The notes under the pieces: generated by a model
Databases searched by the model: none
Seen by the model: the letters and a program-made list of their open reading frames with translations, nothing else
Told to the model about the DNA's origin: nothing
In this document: piece by piece, positions 25,534 through 33,471 of the stretch
Layout of the letters: each line of letters starts with the position of its first letter
Position numbering within the stretch: the first letter of the stretch is position 1
Source of the DNA: Allocoprococcus sp004560705
GTDB lineage: Bacteria; Bacillota; Clostridia; Lachnospirales; Lachnospiraceae
DNA length: 64,000 nt
Direction: 5' to 3'
NCBI RefSeq assembly: GCF_052065755.1
Contig: NZ_JBQHTK010000006.1
Location: 70,275 to 134,274 of the forward strand
Translations under genes and position numbers: made by a program

Positions 25534-27057
25534 ATGAAATATATATTGACGGCTGAACAGATGAAAGCGGCGGACGGAAGAATGATCCATGAGATCGGGA
25601 TTCCTTCGCTGGTATTGATGGAACGTGCGGCGCTTCAGTGTATGGCTGCAATGAAAGAAGAGCAGATTGATCTGTCCTATGCACTGGTGGTATGCGGCTC
25701 CGGCAACAACGGTGGAGACGGATTCGCGGTGGCAAGACTGCTTGCCGAAGAAGGAAAAAGGGTCGATGTGTGTTTTGCCGGAAAATTGGAATCCAGGAGT
25801 GAAGAAACGAAGCAGCAGATGCATATTCTGGAAAATCTGGGCGTGTCTGTAGGAAACACTTTACCGGAGAAGGAATATAGTGTTATTATAGATGCCGTAT
25901 TTGGAATCGGGCTTTGCCGAAATATCGAAGGACATTACCAGAATGTGATTGAACAAATGAACCGGTATCAGGGATACAAAGTTGCGATTGATACTCCGTC
26001 CGGAATTTCCGCTGACACCGGGGAAGTACTGGGATGTGCGTTCCGGGCTGATTTGACAGTCACGTTTGCATACGCTAAGGCAGGTCAGGTTTTCTTTCCG
26101 GGTTCCGAGTATGCGGGGAAAGTACTGGTAAAGGATATCGGCATTACGGATCCGGGCTTTGAAAACCGGGACGATCTTTATTTTATGCTGGAAAAACAGG
26201 ATGTGATTTCCAGGATGCCGGAGAGAAAGCCGGATTCCAATAAAGGAAGCTATGGAAGGGTTCTTCTTATTGCCGGAAGTAGGGGAATGTCGGGGGCAGC
26301 GTACTTAAGTGCCCATGCGGCGTACATGGTAGGCGCAGGCCTTGTACGGATATACACGGAAGAATCCAACAGACAGATTCTTCAGCAGCTTCTGCCGGAA
26401 GCTATTATCACGACTTATGATGAGATGGCCTTAGATTGTTTCCGGGAACTTCCAGATCTGCTTCAATGGGCAGATATGGTCTGCATCGGATGCGGACTTG
26501 GAATTTCAGAGTATTCGCGGAGACTTTTTAAAATGACGCTGGAAATGAACCGGAAGCCGTGTGTGATTGATGCGGACGGTCTCAATCTTCTTGCGGAATT
26601 TACCGAAGAAGAGCGAAGAAAATGGGCGCGCCAGAAAGAACAGTATGTGCTGACACCTCATATGAAAGAAATGTCAAGATTGACAGGATATCCTGTTGCA
26701 GAACTAAAGAATCATAGGAACGCTCTTCTACGTGAGTTTGTTGAAAAAATGCAGGTCGTTTGTGCCATGAAAGATAGCAGAACACTCGTCGCAGCTTGCG
26801 GACATCCGACGTTTCTGAATTCATCCGGAAATGCAGCAATGGCGAAGGCCGGTTCCGGTGACGTGCTGGCAGGAACGATTGCCGGCCTGATGGCTCAGAA
26901 CCTCCCGACTTTTGACGCGGCTGTGTTGGGAGTATATCTGCACGGCCTTGCCGGAGATACGGCAAGAGAAGAATGTGGATCCTACAGTGTGCTTGCTGAA
27001 GATCTCATCCGGGGGCTTGGCAGAACACTAAAAACTTTGGAGGAAAACTTGAAATGA
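25534..27057 (+). CDS. nnr: Bifunctional NAD(P)H-hydrate repair enzyme
   Basis: Repairs hydrated, inactive NAD(P)H. The 507-residue protein fuses two activities. Residues 1-215 are the YjeF_N epimerase (GSGNNGGDGFAVARLL near 55, DTPSGISADTG near 155). Residues 225-505 are the ADP-dependent dehydratase with a ribokinase fold (KGSYGRVLLIAGSRGMSGAAY cut short here, and AKAGSGDVLAGTIAGLM near 445). ATG 25534 follows GGAAGGTGAG. It overlaps alr by 4 bp (ATGA), so the two are translated together; nnr-alr-mazF is a common Firmicute order. Confidence 0.95.
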   Translation: MKYILTAEQMKAADGRMIHEIGIPSLVLMERAALQCMAAMKEEQIDLSYALVVCGSGNNGGDGFAVARLLAEEGKRVDVCFAGKLESRSEETKQQMHILENLGVSVGNTLPEKEYSVIIDAVFGIGLCRNIEGHYQNVIEQMNRYQGYKVAIDTPSGISADTGEVLGCAFRADLTVTFAYAKAGQVFFPGSEYAGKVLVKDIGITDPGFENRDDLYFMLEKQDVISRMPERKPDSNKGSYGRVLLIAGSRGMSGAAYLSAHAAYMVGAGLVRIYTEESNRQILQQLLPEAIITTYDEMALDCFRELPDLLQWADMVCIGCGLGISEYSRRLFKMTLEMNRKPCVIDADGLNLLAEFTEEERRKWARQKEQYVLTPHMKEMSRLTGYPVAELKNHRNALLREFVEKMQVVCAMKDSRTLVAACGHPTFLNSSGNAAMAKAGSGDVLAGTIAGLMAQNLPTFDAAVLGVYLHGLAGDTAREECGSYSVLAEDLIRGLGRTLKTLEENLK

Positions 27058-28220
27058 AGACATATAACAGACTGCGTGCAGTGATCGATCTCGATGCAGT
27101 AATGTATAACATGCAAATGATGTATCGTAATATTAAAAACGATGCGCGGATGATCGTTGTCGTGAAAACGGACGGATACGGACATGGTGCCGTACCGATT
27201 GCAGAAATGTTAGAAGATGTGGAGTACGTATGGGGATATGCTGTGGCAACATTGGAAGAAGGGATCCTGCTTCGAAAAGCTGGGATTGGAAAACCGATTC
27301 TTTGCCTCGGATGCATTTTCCCGGATCAGATGGAAGCGATGATTCGGCATCAGATCCGTATGACGGTCTATGACGGTGAACTGGCAGCTCTGGCATCGGC
27401 AAAAGCAGAAGAACTGGGAATGAATGCAATCTTTCATATTAAGATTGATACCGGAATGTCCAGACTCGGATTTGCGCCGGATGACGTAAGCGTGAACGCA
27501 ATCGAAAAGATCAGTCATCTTCCATGTGTAGAGCTGGAAGGAATGTTTACACATTTTTCGCGGGCTGATGAGAAAAATAAGGAGATCACAGATCAGCAAT
27601 TTACTTCATATATCCGGGTTAAAGAAGAACTGGAGAAAAGGGGTATCCATTTCTCACTACTTCATGTATCAAACAGTGCTGCGATCATCGATCAGCCGGA
27701 ATTGAATCTGAATCTTGTGAGAGCGGGCATATCTACTTACGGTATGTACCCTTCTGAGGAAGTGAGAAAAGATTCGGTTCCATTGAAACCGGCTATGGAA
27801 TTGATTTCCCATATCACATATTTGAAATGGATTGAAAAAGGGACTGCCGTCAGCTATGGTGGAACCTTTGTAGCGGATCGGAGAATGCAGATTGCAACAG
27901 TACCGGCCGGGTACGGTGACGGGTATCCCAGGAGTCTGTCCAATAAAGGATATGTTTTGATTCATGGGAAGAAAGCGCCGATCGTTGGAAGAGTCTGCAT
28001 GGACCAGTTCATGGTTGACGTGACAGATATTCCTAATGTGAAGTTTGAAGATAAGGTTACCCTGATTGGTGAAAATGAAGGGGTGTATCTTCCGGTTGAA
28101 ACGTTAAGTGAATTATCCGGAAGGTTTAATTATGAATTTGTCTGTGACATCAATAAACGTGTTCCCCGGGAATATATTCGCGGCGGAGAGGTAGTAAGGC
28201 AGATAGATTATTTTGAATAG
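27054..28220 (+). CDS. alr: Alanine racemase
   Basis: Makes D-alanine for peptidoglycan from L-alanine, with PLP. The 388-residue protein has the PLP lysine K38 in VVKTDGYGHGA near the N-terminus and the second catalytic region AVSYGGTFVADR with its tyrosine near residue 270. The family more often reads KADAYGHG; here T39 and G41 replace two alanines, a mild variant seen in relatives. The ATG lies inside the nnr stop (4-bp overlap). Full length for the family (about 370-390). Confidence 0.95.
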   Translation: MKTYNRLRAVIDLDAVMYNMQMMYRNIKNDARMIVVVKTDGYGHGAVPIAEMLEDVEYVWGYAVATLEEGILLRKAGIGKPILCLGCIFPDQMEAMIRHQIRMTVYDGELAALASAKAEELGMNAIFHIKIDTGMSRLGFAPDDVSVNAIEKISHLPCVELEGMFTHFSRADEKNKEITDQQFTSYIRVKEELEKRGIHFSLLHVSNSAAIIDQPELNLNLVRAGISTYGMYPSEEVRKDSVPLKPAMELISHITYLKWIEKGTAVSYGGTFVADRRMQIATVPAGYGDGYPRSLSNKGYVLIHGKKAPIVGRVCMDQFMVDVTDIPNVKFEDKVTLIGENEGVYLPVETLSELSGRFNYEFVCDINKRVPREYIRGGEVVRQIDYFE

Positions 28221-28312
28221 AATATTATAAGTAAGAATGAAAAGTATGCATGGAATACTTCTGATGAAAGATGGGAATACTTCTTGTATCTTGAAATCGG
28301 AGAGTGAATGAA

Positions 28313-28660
28313 GTGCAGGTAAGACGTGGAGATATCTATTATGCAGATTTAAGTCCGGTAGTCGGCTCAGAACAAGGAGGCATCCGTCCGGTGCTGATCA
28401 TCCAGAACGATATAGGCAACAGGCACAGCCCAACTGTGATTTGTGCAGCTATAACATCCCGAATGAATAAGGCAAAACTGCCTACACATGTTGAAATCGA
28501 TTCGGGACGGTACAAAATCGTGAAGGATTCTGTAGTCCTGCTGGAGCAGATACGCACAATCGACAAGCAGCGACTGAAAGATTTAGTCTGTCATGTGGAC
28601 CGGGAACTGATGAGAAAAGTTGATGAGGCATTGTGTGTCAGTCTGATGCTTCATACATAG
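28313..28660 (+). CDS. PemK/MazF-family toxin (EndoA/NdoA-like)
   Basis: A 115-residue protein very like Bacillus EndoA: VRRGDIYYADLSPVVGSEQ at the start, GIRPVLIIQND, and VLLEQIRTIDKQRL near residue 80. Family members are mRNA endoribonucleases that cut single-stranded sites. The GTG at 28313 is preferred, with GGAGAG 8 bp upstream; GTG 28304 overlaps that site. In Bacillus the antitoxin gene endoAI sits between alr and endoA. Here the 92-bp gap holds no antitoxin-like gene, only a 24-codon frame, so this is a solitary toxin or it is controlled elsewhere. Confidence 0.88.
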   Translation: MQVRRGDIYYADLSPVVGSEQGGIRPVLIIQNDIGNRHSPTVICAAITSRMNKAKLPTHVEIDSGRYKIVKDSVVLLEQIRTIDKQRLKDLVCHVDRELMRKVDEALCVSLMLHT

Positions 28661-28682
28661 TAAAGGAGAAACTGAAATAATT

Positions 28683-29522
28683 ATGGAAGAAGGCAATAGT
28701 TTACTTCAGAAAATGAGAAGAGTCTTTTCGGAAAATGAAGATCAGGAGCGGGTGGCTGAAGAAATTATAGAGAAGATTGAGGAAGGCTATCAGAAAGGTG
28801 TTCTTGCAAAGCGCGAAATGAAGATGATCTGTAATGTTTTCGGATATATGGATTCTGAAGCAAAAGATATCATGACCCATCGTAAAAATATTGTGGGCCT
28901 GGACGGAAATACAACACTTTCAGATGCAATCAGATTTATTCTTGAAGAGAATAATTCCAGGTTTCCGGTCTATGAGGAGGATATTGACAATATTATCGGG
29001 ATCGTCCATCTCAGAGATGCCATGAAATGTTATCTGGATGATTCTTTAAGAAATGTCCGGATCAAGGATCTGAAAGAGATCATCCGGCCGGTAAGCTTTG
29101 TCCCTGAGACAAAAAGTATCGATAAGTTGTTTCAGCAGATGCAGAAAGACAAACGGCATATGGTCATCGTTCTCGATGAATACGGACAGACCGTAGGAAT
29201 TGTTACGATGGAAGATATCATCGAAGAGATCGTCGGCAATATTCAGGATGAATATGATGAAGAAGAGGAGCTGATCACAAGTCAGCCGGACGGTACATAT
29301 ATCGTAGACGGAATGGCACAGCTTGAAGATCTGGAAGAAATACTGGGCATTAATTTTGAAGAAGAGGATTATGACACGATCAATGGTTATCTGATCGATT
29401 GCCTTGACAGAATTCCCTCTGAAGACGAAAAATGCACGGTACAATTTGAAGGATATGTGTTCCAGGTACTGTCAGTTGATAACAATACCATCCGCAAAGT
29501 ACGGATTATGAAGATGAAGTAA
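28683..29522 (+). CDS. CBS-pair/CorC-HlyC domain protein
   Basis: A 279-residue soluble protein like E. coli CorC. After a short helical N-terminus come two CBS domains (about 60-180; DIMTHRKNIVGLDGNTTL and HMVIVLDEYGQTVGIVTMEDI), then a CorC_HlyC domain at the C-terminus (about 195-279; GTYIVDGMAQLEDL). The membrane CNNM domain of longer TlyC-type proteins is missing. Such proteins are tied to Mg2+/Co2+ efflux or salt stress, and the CBS pair probably binds an adenine nucleotide. It starts 22 bp after the toxin gene, with GGAG rather far (about 14 bp) upstream. Confidence 0.85.
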   Translation: MEEGNSLLQKMRRVFSENEDQERVAEEIIEKIEEGYQKGVLAKREMKMICNVFGYMDSEAKDIMTHRKNIVGLDGNTTLSDAIRFILEENNSRFPVYEEDIDNIIGIVHLRDAMKCYLDDSLRNVRIKDLKEIIRPVSFVPETKSIDKLFQQMQKDKRHMVIVLDEYGQTVGIVTMEDIIEEIVGNIQDEYDEEEELITSQPDGTYIVDGMAQLEDLEEILGINFEEEDYDTINGYLIDCLDRIPSEDEKCTVQFEGYVFQVLSVDNNTIRKVRIMKMK

Positions 29523-29532
29523 CAGTTGGTTC

Positions 29533-29561
29533 TTGTCAGGAACCGAAAAGAGTGCTAAAAT
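29533..29561 (+). promoter_or_regulatory. Promoter of yebC
   Basis: -35 TTGTCA (29533-29538), a 17-bp spacer and -10 TAAAAT (29556-29561). The -35 lies inside a compact inverted repeat, GGTTCTTG / CAGGAACC (29528-29544), which could be a protein site or a weak hairpin. Confidence 0.65.
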
Positions 29562-29611
29562 AAAATGATTAATATTTTAGTGAATACTATACGAACAGAG
29601 AGGTAAATACA

Positions 29612-30343
29612 ATGTCTGGACATTCAAAGTTTGCGAATATCAAGCATAAAAAAGAAAAAAATGATGCTGCGAAGGGAAAAATCTTTACGAAGATCGGCCG
29701 TGAGATTGCAGTTGCTGTAAAGGAAGGCGGCGGAGCTGATCCTGCAAATAACAGCAGACTTCGAGATGCAATAGCAAAAGCAAAGGCAAATAATATGCCG
29801 AATGACAATATCGAACGAAGCATCAAGAAAGCAGCGGGAGATGGAGACGCGAACAATTATGAACATATCGTTTATGAAGGATATGGCCCGAACGGTACAG
29901 CAATCATTGTCGATGCGCTGACTGACAATCGTAACCGTACCGCGTCAAATGTACGAAGCGCTTTTACGAAAGGAAAAGGCAATATCGGAACCTCCGGCTG
30001 CGTTTCCTTCATGTTTGACAAGAAGGGACAGATCATTATCGATAAGGAAGAATGTGAACTGGATGCGGATGATCTGATGATGCAGGCACTGGATGCAGGT
30101 GCAGAAGATTTCTCAGAGGAAGAAGACAGCTTTGAGATCCTTACTTCACCGGATGATTTCAGTGAGGTCCGTCTTGCACTTGAGGAAGCAGGAATCCCGA
30201 TGGCAAGTGCGGAAGTGACCATGATCCCGCAGACATGGGTGACACTGGAAAGTGAAGAAGATATCAAAAATATTCAGAAGACCTTAGATCTTCTTGAGGA
30301 TGATGACGACGTGCAGGAAGTGTACCACAACTGGGAAGAATAA
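29612..30343 (+). CDS. yebC: YebC/PmpR family protein
   Basis: A 243-residue member of the YebC/TACO1 family, which begins MSGHSKFANIKHKKEKND as most members do and has the usual three-domain length. Members have been described both as transcription regulators and as factors helping ribosomes through proline stretches; the sequence here does not tell which. It has its own promoter and is followed 22 bp later by a CFI-box protein. Confidence 0.95.
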   Translation: MSGHSKFANIKHKKEKNDAAKGKIFTKIGREIAVAVKEGGGADPANNSRLRDAIAKAKANNMPNDNIERSIKKAAGDGDANNYEHIVYEGYGPNGTAIIVDALTDNRNRTASNVRSAFTKGKGNIGTSGCVSFMFDKKGQIIIDKEECELDADDLMMQALDAGAEDFSEEEDSFEILTSPDDFSEVRLALEEAGIPMASAEVTMIPQTWVTLESEEDIKNIQKTLDLLEDDDDVQEVYHNWEE

Positions 30344-30365
30344 TTCCGGAACGGAGGAATCAGAT

Positions 30366-31127
30366 ATGACTCATAACACGAAGGAAGAACTGGAGAGATT
30401 GTTCAAACTGGCTGTTCCTCTTGCGAAGGAATTTAACAAACGTACATATTCTGATTTGTTCCAGAGCAAATATGAGGAATTCAAGCCCCTTTTTGATGCA
30501 ATTGAACGGGAGTGTGCAGAAGCTGATAATCCGGATGAGGCGGTGGAAGAGGTAGCGTCCGTGATTCCCGATGCCATGCATCAGATTCTGGAAAAAGCCG
30601 GATCCAAACGTAAGAAAGAACAAATTCTGATGAATTACAATATGGGAATGGTGTCTTTCATTATCCCGATGATGCGTTACGGCAGGACACCTGTGTGTGA
30701 GAAAGTCGTAGACCGTATGATTGTTTTGTGGAACGATAACGGGCTGGAGATGGATCTTGGCAAATCATCATATGAAGATATTGAGGGCGGATTCAAAGCA
30801 CGGATGTGCTATATAACCACTGCAGTCTGTGAGGGCCTCGGCAAGCCGGATCATTGTTATGAACTGGAAACACTGAGAAATTACCGTGACGGATATCTGG
30901 CAAATTCCGAAGGTGGTATGCAGATCATTCGAGAATACTATGATATAGCGCCGACTATTGTTAAGAGGCTTGGACGCAGCACAGATGCGGGAGAGGTTTA
31001 TCTGGAAATCTGGAAACAGTATCTTGAGCCATGTGTCAGGCTGATAGAGGATGGAAAACCGGCAGAGTGTAAGGAAGTGTACACCGATATGGTACGCACT
31101 CTGAAGACAAAATACTTATATTCTTAG
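30366..31127 (+). CDS. CFI-box-like protein of unknown function
   Basis: A 253-residue protein with no enzyme motif I recognise. Its centre has CYITTAVCEGLGKPD followed by CYELETLRNYRDGYL and then REYYDIAPTIVKRLG. This arrangement of a Cys-aromatic-Ile-Thr-Thr-Ala start, a second Cys and an LRxxRD helix resembles the small CFI-box module found at the C-terminus of many unrelated bacterial proteins; here about 60 more residues follow it. The rest is helical and acidic. The ATG at 30366 has GGAGG 8-9 bp upstream. metY follows after 11 bp, so they are probably cotranscribed. Confidence 0.6.
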   Translation: MTHNTKEELERLFKLAVPLAKEFNKRTYSDLFQSKYEEFKPLFDAIERECAEADNPDEAVEEVASVIPDAMHQILEKAGSKRKKEQILMNYNMGMVSFIIPMMRYGRTPVCEKVVDRMIVLWNDNGLEMDLGKSSYEDIEGGFKARMCYITTAVCEGLGKPDHCYELETLRNYRDGYLANSEGGMQIIREYYDIAPTIVKRLGRSTDAGEVYLEIWKQYLEPCVRLIEDGKPAECKEVYTDMVRTLKTKYLYS

Positions 31128-31138
31128 GGGGACTCAAC

Positions 31139-32419
31139 ATGAGCGATTACAGAATGGAGACGAAGTGTATTCAATCAGGATATACACCGAAGAACGGCGA
31201 ACCGCGTGTTCTGCCGATTTATCAAAGTACAACATTTAAATATGACGACAGCGATCAGATGGGAAAATTGTTTGATCTGGAAGCTTCCGGATATTTCTAC
31301 ACAAGGCTGCAGAATCCAACCAATGATGCTGTCGCAGCAAAGATCTGTGATATGGAGGGCGGATATGCAGCGATGCTAACGTCATCCGGACAGGCGGCAA
31401 ATTTCTACGCAATCATGAATATTGCGGAAGCAGGAGATCATATTATCTGTTCTTCTGCTGTATATGGCGGTACATACAATCTTTATGCACATACCATCCG
31501 CAAGATGGGCATCCAGGCAACTTTCGTTGATCCGGACTGCACACCGGAAGAACTTGATGTGGCTTTCCGGGAGAACACGAAAGCTGTTGTCGGTGAGACG
31601 ATTGCCAATCCGGCACTTACTGTACTGGATATTGAAAAATTTGCCAAAGCAGCACATGCACATGGAGTCCCGCTGATCGTTGATAATACATTTGCAACAC
31701 CGATCAACTGCCGCCCGTTTGAATGGGGCGCGGATATTGTTACACATTCCACCACCAAATATATGGATGGTCATGCATCCTGTGTCGGCGGTGCGATCGT
31801 TGACAGCGGTAACTTTGACTGGACAAAATATGCGGATAAGTTCCCGGGACTTACCACTCCGGATGAGACATATCATGGGCTGGTTTATACGGAGCGTTTC
31901 GGTAAAGGAGCATACATTACAAAAGCGACTTCCCAGATGATGCGAGATCTTGGATCTATCCAGTCACCGCAGAATGCGTTTCTTCTTAATATCGGCCTGG
32001 AGACACTGCATCTTCGTATGCCCAGACATTGCGAAAATGCGCTGAAGGCTGCTGAGTTCCTGAAGAGCCAGGAAAAAGTTGCATGGGTGAACTGCCCATC
32101 TATGGAAGGTGATAAATATTATGATCTTGCCAAGAAATATATGCCAAACGGTACTTGCGGTGTCATTACATTCGGTCTGAAAGGTGGTCGCGATGCAGCT
32201 GTGAAGATGATGGACAGTCTTAAGATGATTGCGATTGTGACTCATGTCGCAGATGCGAGAAGTTGTGTTCTTCATCCGGCAAGCCATACACATCGTCAGA
32301 TGAATGATAAAGAACTTCTGGAAGCAGGAGTACAGCCGGATCTGATCCGTTTCAGTGTGGGCATTGAAAATATTGACGATATTATTGATGACCTGAAACA
32401 GGCACTGGAAGCAGTATAG
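31139..32419 (+). CDS. metY: O-acetylhomoserine sulfhydrylase (aminocarboxypropyltransferase)
   Basis: A 426-residue PLP enzyme of the Cys/Met metabolism family. It joins O-acetylhomoserine with sulfide to give homocysteine for methionine synthesis. The PLP lysine is in THSTTKYMDGH (about residue 206), the phosphate site is in SSGQAA near 82, and the C-terminus SVGIENIDDIIDDL is typical. Length fits MetY (about 425-430) rather than MetB/MetC (about 380-390). No SAM riboswitch or T-box is possible in the 11-bp gap upstream, so control must come from farther up or elsewhere. Confidence 0.92.
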   Translation: MSDYRMETKCIQSGYTPKNGEPRVLPIYQSTTFKYDDSDQMGKLFDLEASGYFYTRLQNPTNDAVAAKICDMEGGYAAMLTSSGQAANFYAIMNIAEAGDHIICSSAVYGGTYNLYAHTIRKMGIQATFVDPDCTPEELDVAFRENTKAVVGETIANPALTVLDIEKFAKAAHAHGVPLIVDNTFATPINCRPFEWGADIVTHSTTKYMDGHASCVGGAIVDSGNFDWTKYADKFPGLTTPDETYHGLVYTERFGKGAYITKATSQMMRDLGSIQSPQNAFLLNIGLETLHLRMPRHCENALKAAEFLKSQEKVAWVNCPSMEGDKYYDLAKKYMPNGTCGVITFGLKGGRDAAVKMMDSLKMIAIVTHVADARSCVLHPASHTHRQMNDKELLEAGVQPDLIRFSVGIENIDDIIDDLKQALEAV

Positions 32420-32434
32420 TTAATAAAATGATTT

Positions 32435-32466
32435 AGGGAGATTGTGAAAAAGCAGTCTCCCTTTTT
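32435..32466 (+). terminator. Intrinsic terminator after metY
   Basis: Stem AGGGAGATTG (32435-32444) with CAGTCTCCCT (32453-32462, one G-U), 8-base loop, then TTTT. Confidence 0.88.
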
Positions 32467-32597
32467 GTTGCCATGCAGATGAGAAAAATGATCCCGCGAA
32501 CCATTTTTGAGTATAGTATTTCCTTCCCCTGTGCATACTTTTATTTGCAGAGAACCGTGTTCTGAATGAAATGTGTATAGAAAGAGAGGGAGCAATA

Positions 32598-33362
32598 ATG
32601 GAAGACAGTGATGTGAAAGAATATCAGATACGTAAGCGATCCAACATGAGTGAGACAGAGGCAAATGACAAGAAAGAACCGGAAAATCTATCGGAGGAAG
32701 ACATTCATATCCGGGAAATGGGAACACTTCCGCTTGAAGAAGGTCATGCACACCGAATTGAACTTCTGACGGTGATAGGAGAAGTTGAAGGACATGAAGC
32801 GGTGTCCGGAAATACGAAGGCAACCAAATATGAACATCTTCTACCTAAGCTGGCCCAGATCGAAAATAGTGAGGAAGTTGACGGAGTACTGATCCTTCTT
32901 AATACACTCGGAGGTGATGTGGAGGCAGGATTAGCCATTGCAGAAATGATAGCTTCCCTCAGTAAACCGACCGTTTCGCTGGTACTTGGCGGCTGTCATT
33001 CTATTGGAGGGCCACTGGCGGTTTCGGCGGATTATTCTTTCATTGTTCCGAGTGGCACCATGATCATTCATCCAGTCAGAACCAGCGGTATGTTTATCGG
33101 TGTCATGCAGAGCCTTCGAAATATGGAGAAGACGCAGGATCGGATTACCGGATTTCTGGCTGCCCACTCAAAGATGAGTCAGGAACGCATTGAAGAACTG
33201 ATGCTGGATCCGACACAATTGGTAAAAGATGTAGGTACGATGCTCGACGGAGAGCAGGCCGTGAGAGAAGGTCTCATTGATGAAGTAGGCGGAATCAGTC
33301 AGGCTTTGAAAAAATTGCATGAAATGATCCGGGAAAAACAAAAAAAGTCTGATGAAAATTAA
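32598..33362 (+). CDS. tepA: ClpP-family serine protease, TepA/YmfB type
   Basis: A 254-residue member of the Clp-protease fold. After a charged N-terminal 60 residues come VDGVLILLNTLGGDVEAGLA, GGCHSIGGPLAVSADY with the likely catalytic serine, and IIHPVRTSG, where ClpP has its catalytic histidine region. Bacillus TepA (YmfB) has been linked to protein translocation and signal-peptide breakdown, and as here its gene lies just before ftsK/spoIIIE. The ATG at 32598 has GAGAGGGAG upstream; ATG 32571 lacks a site. Confidence 0.88.
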   Translation: MEDSDVKEYQIRKRSNMSETEANDKKEPENLSEEDIHIREMGTLPLEEGHAHRIELLTVIGEVEGHEAVSGNTKATKYEHLLPKLAQIENSEEVDGVLILLNTLGGDVEAGLAIAEMIASLSKPTVSLVLGGCHSIGGPLAVSADYSFIVPSGTMIIHPVRTSGMFIGVMQSLRNMEKTQDRITGFLAAHSKMSQERIEELMLDPTQLVKDVGTMLDGEQAVREGLIDEVGGISQALKKLHEMIREKQKKSDEN

Positions 33363-33365
33363 GTA

Positions 33366-33394
33366 ATGACACGAACGGCGGCTAATGCTATAAT
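33366..33394 (+). promoter_or_regulatory. Promoter of ftsK
   Basis: -35 ATGACA (33366-33371), a 17-bp spacer and perfect -10 TATAAT (33389-33394), about 75 bases before the ftsK ATG. Confidence 0.75.
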
Positions 33395-33471
33395 AGTATA
33401 GTATGTATAAAATCAGCCGATTATTAAACCGGCAAAGATAAAAGGGGTATATTTGATAAGGGGGAAGTTTT

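Noticed and set aside
28237..28311. 24-codon frame before the MazF-like gene as an antitoxin
   Set aside because: It is far too short, has no ribbon-helix-helix or MazE-like pattern, and no good ribosome site.
31128..31138. SAM riboswitch or T-box before metY
   Set aside because: Only 11 bp separate it from the previous gene.
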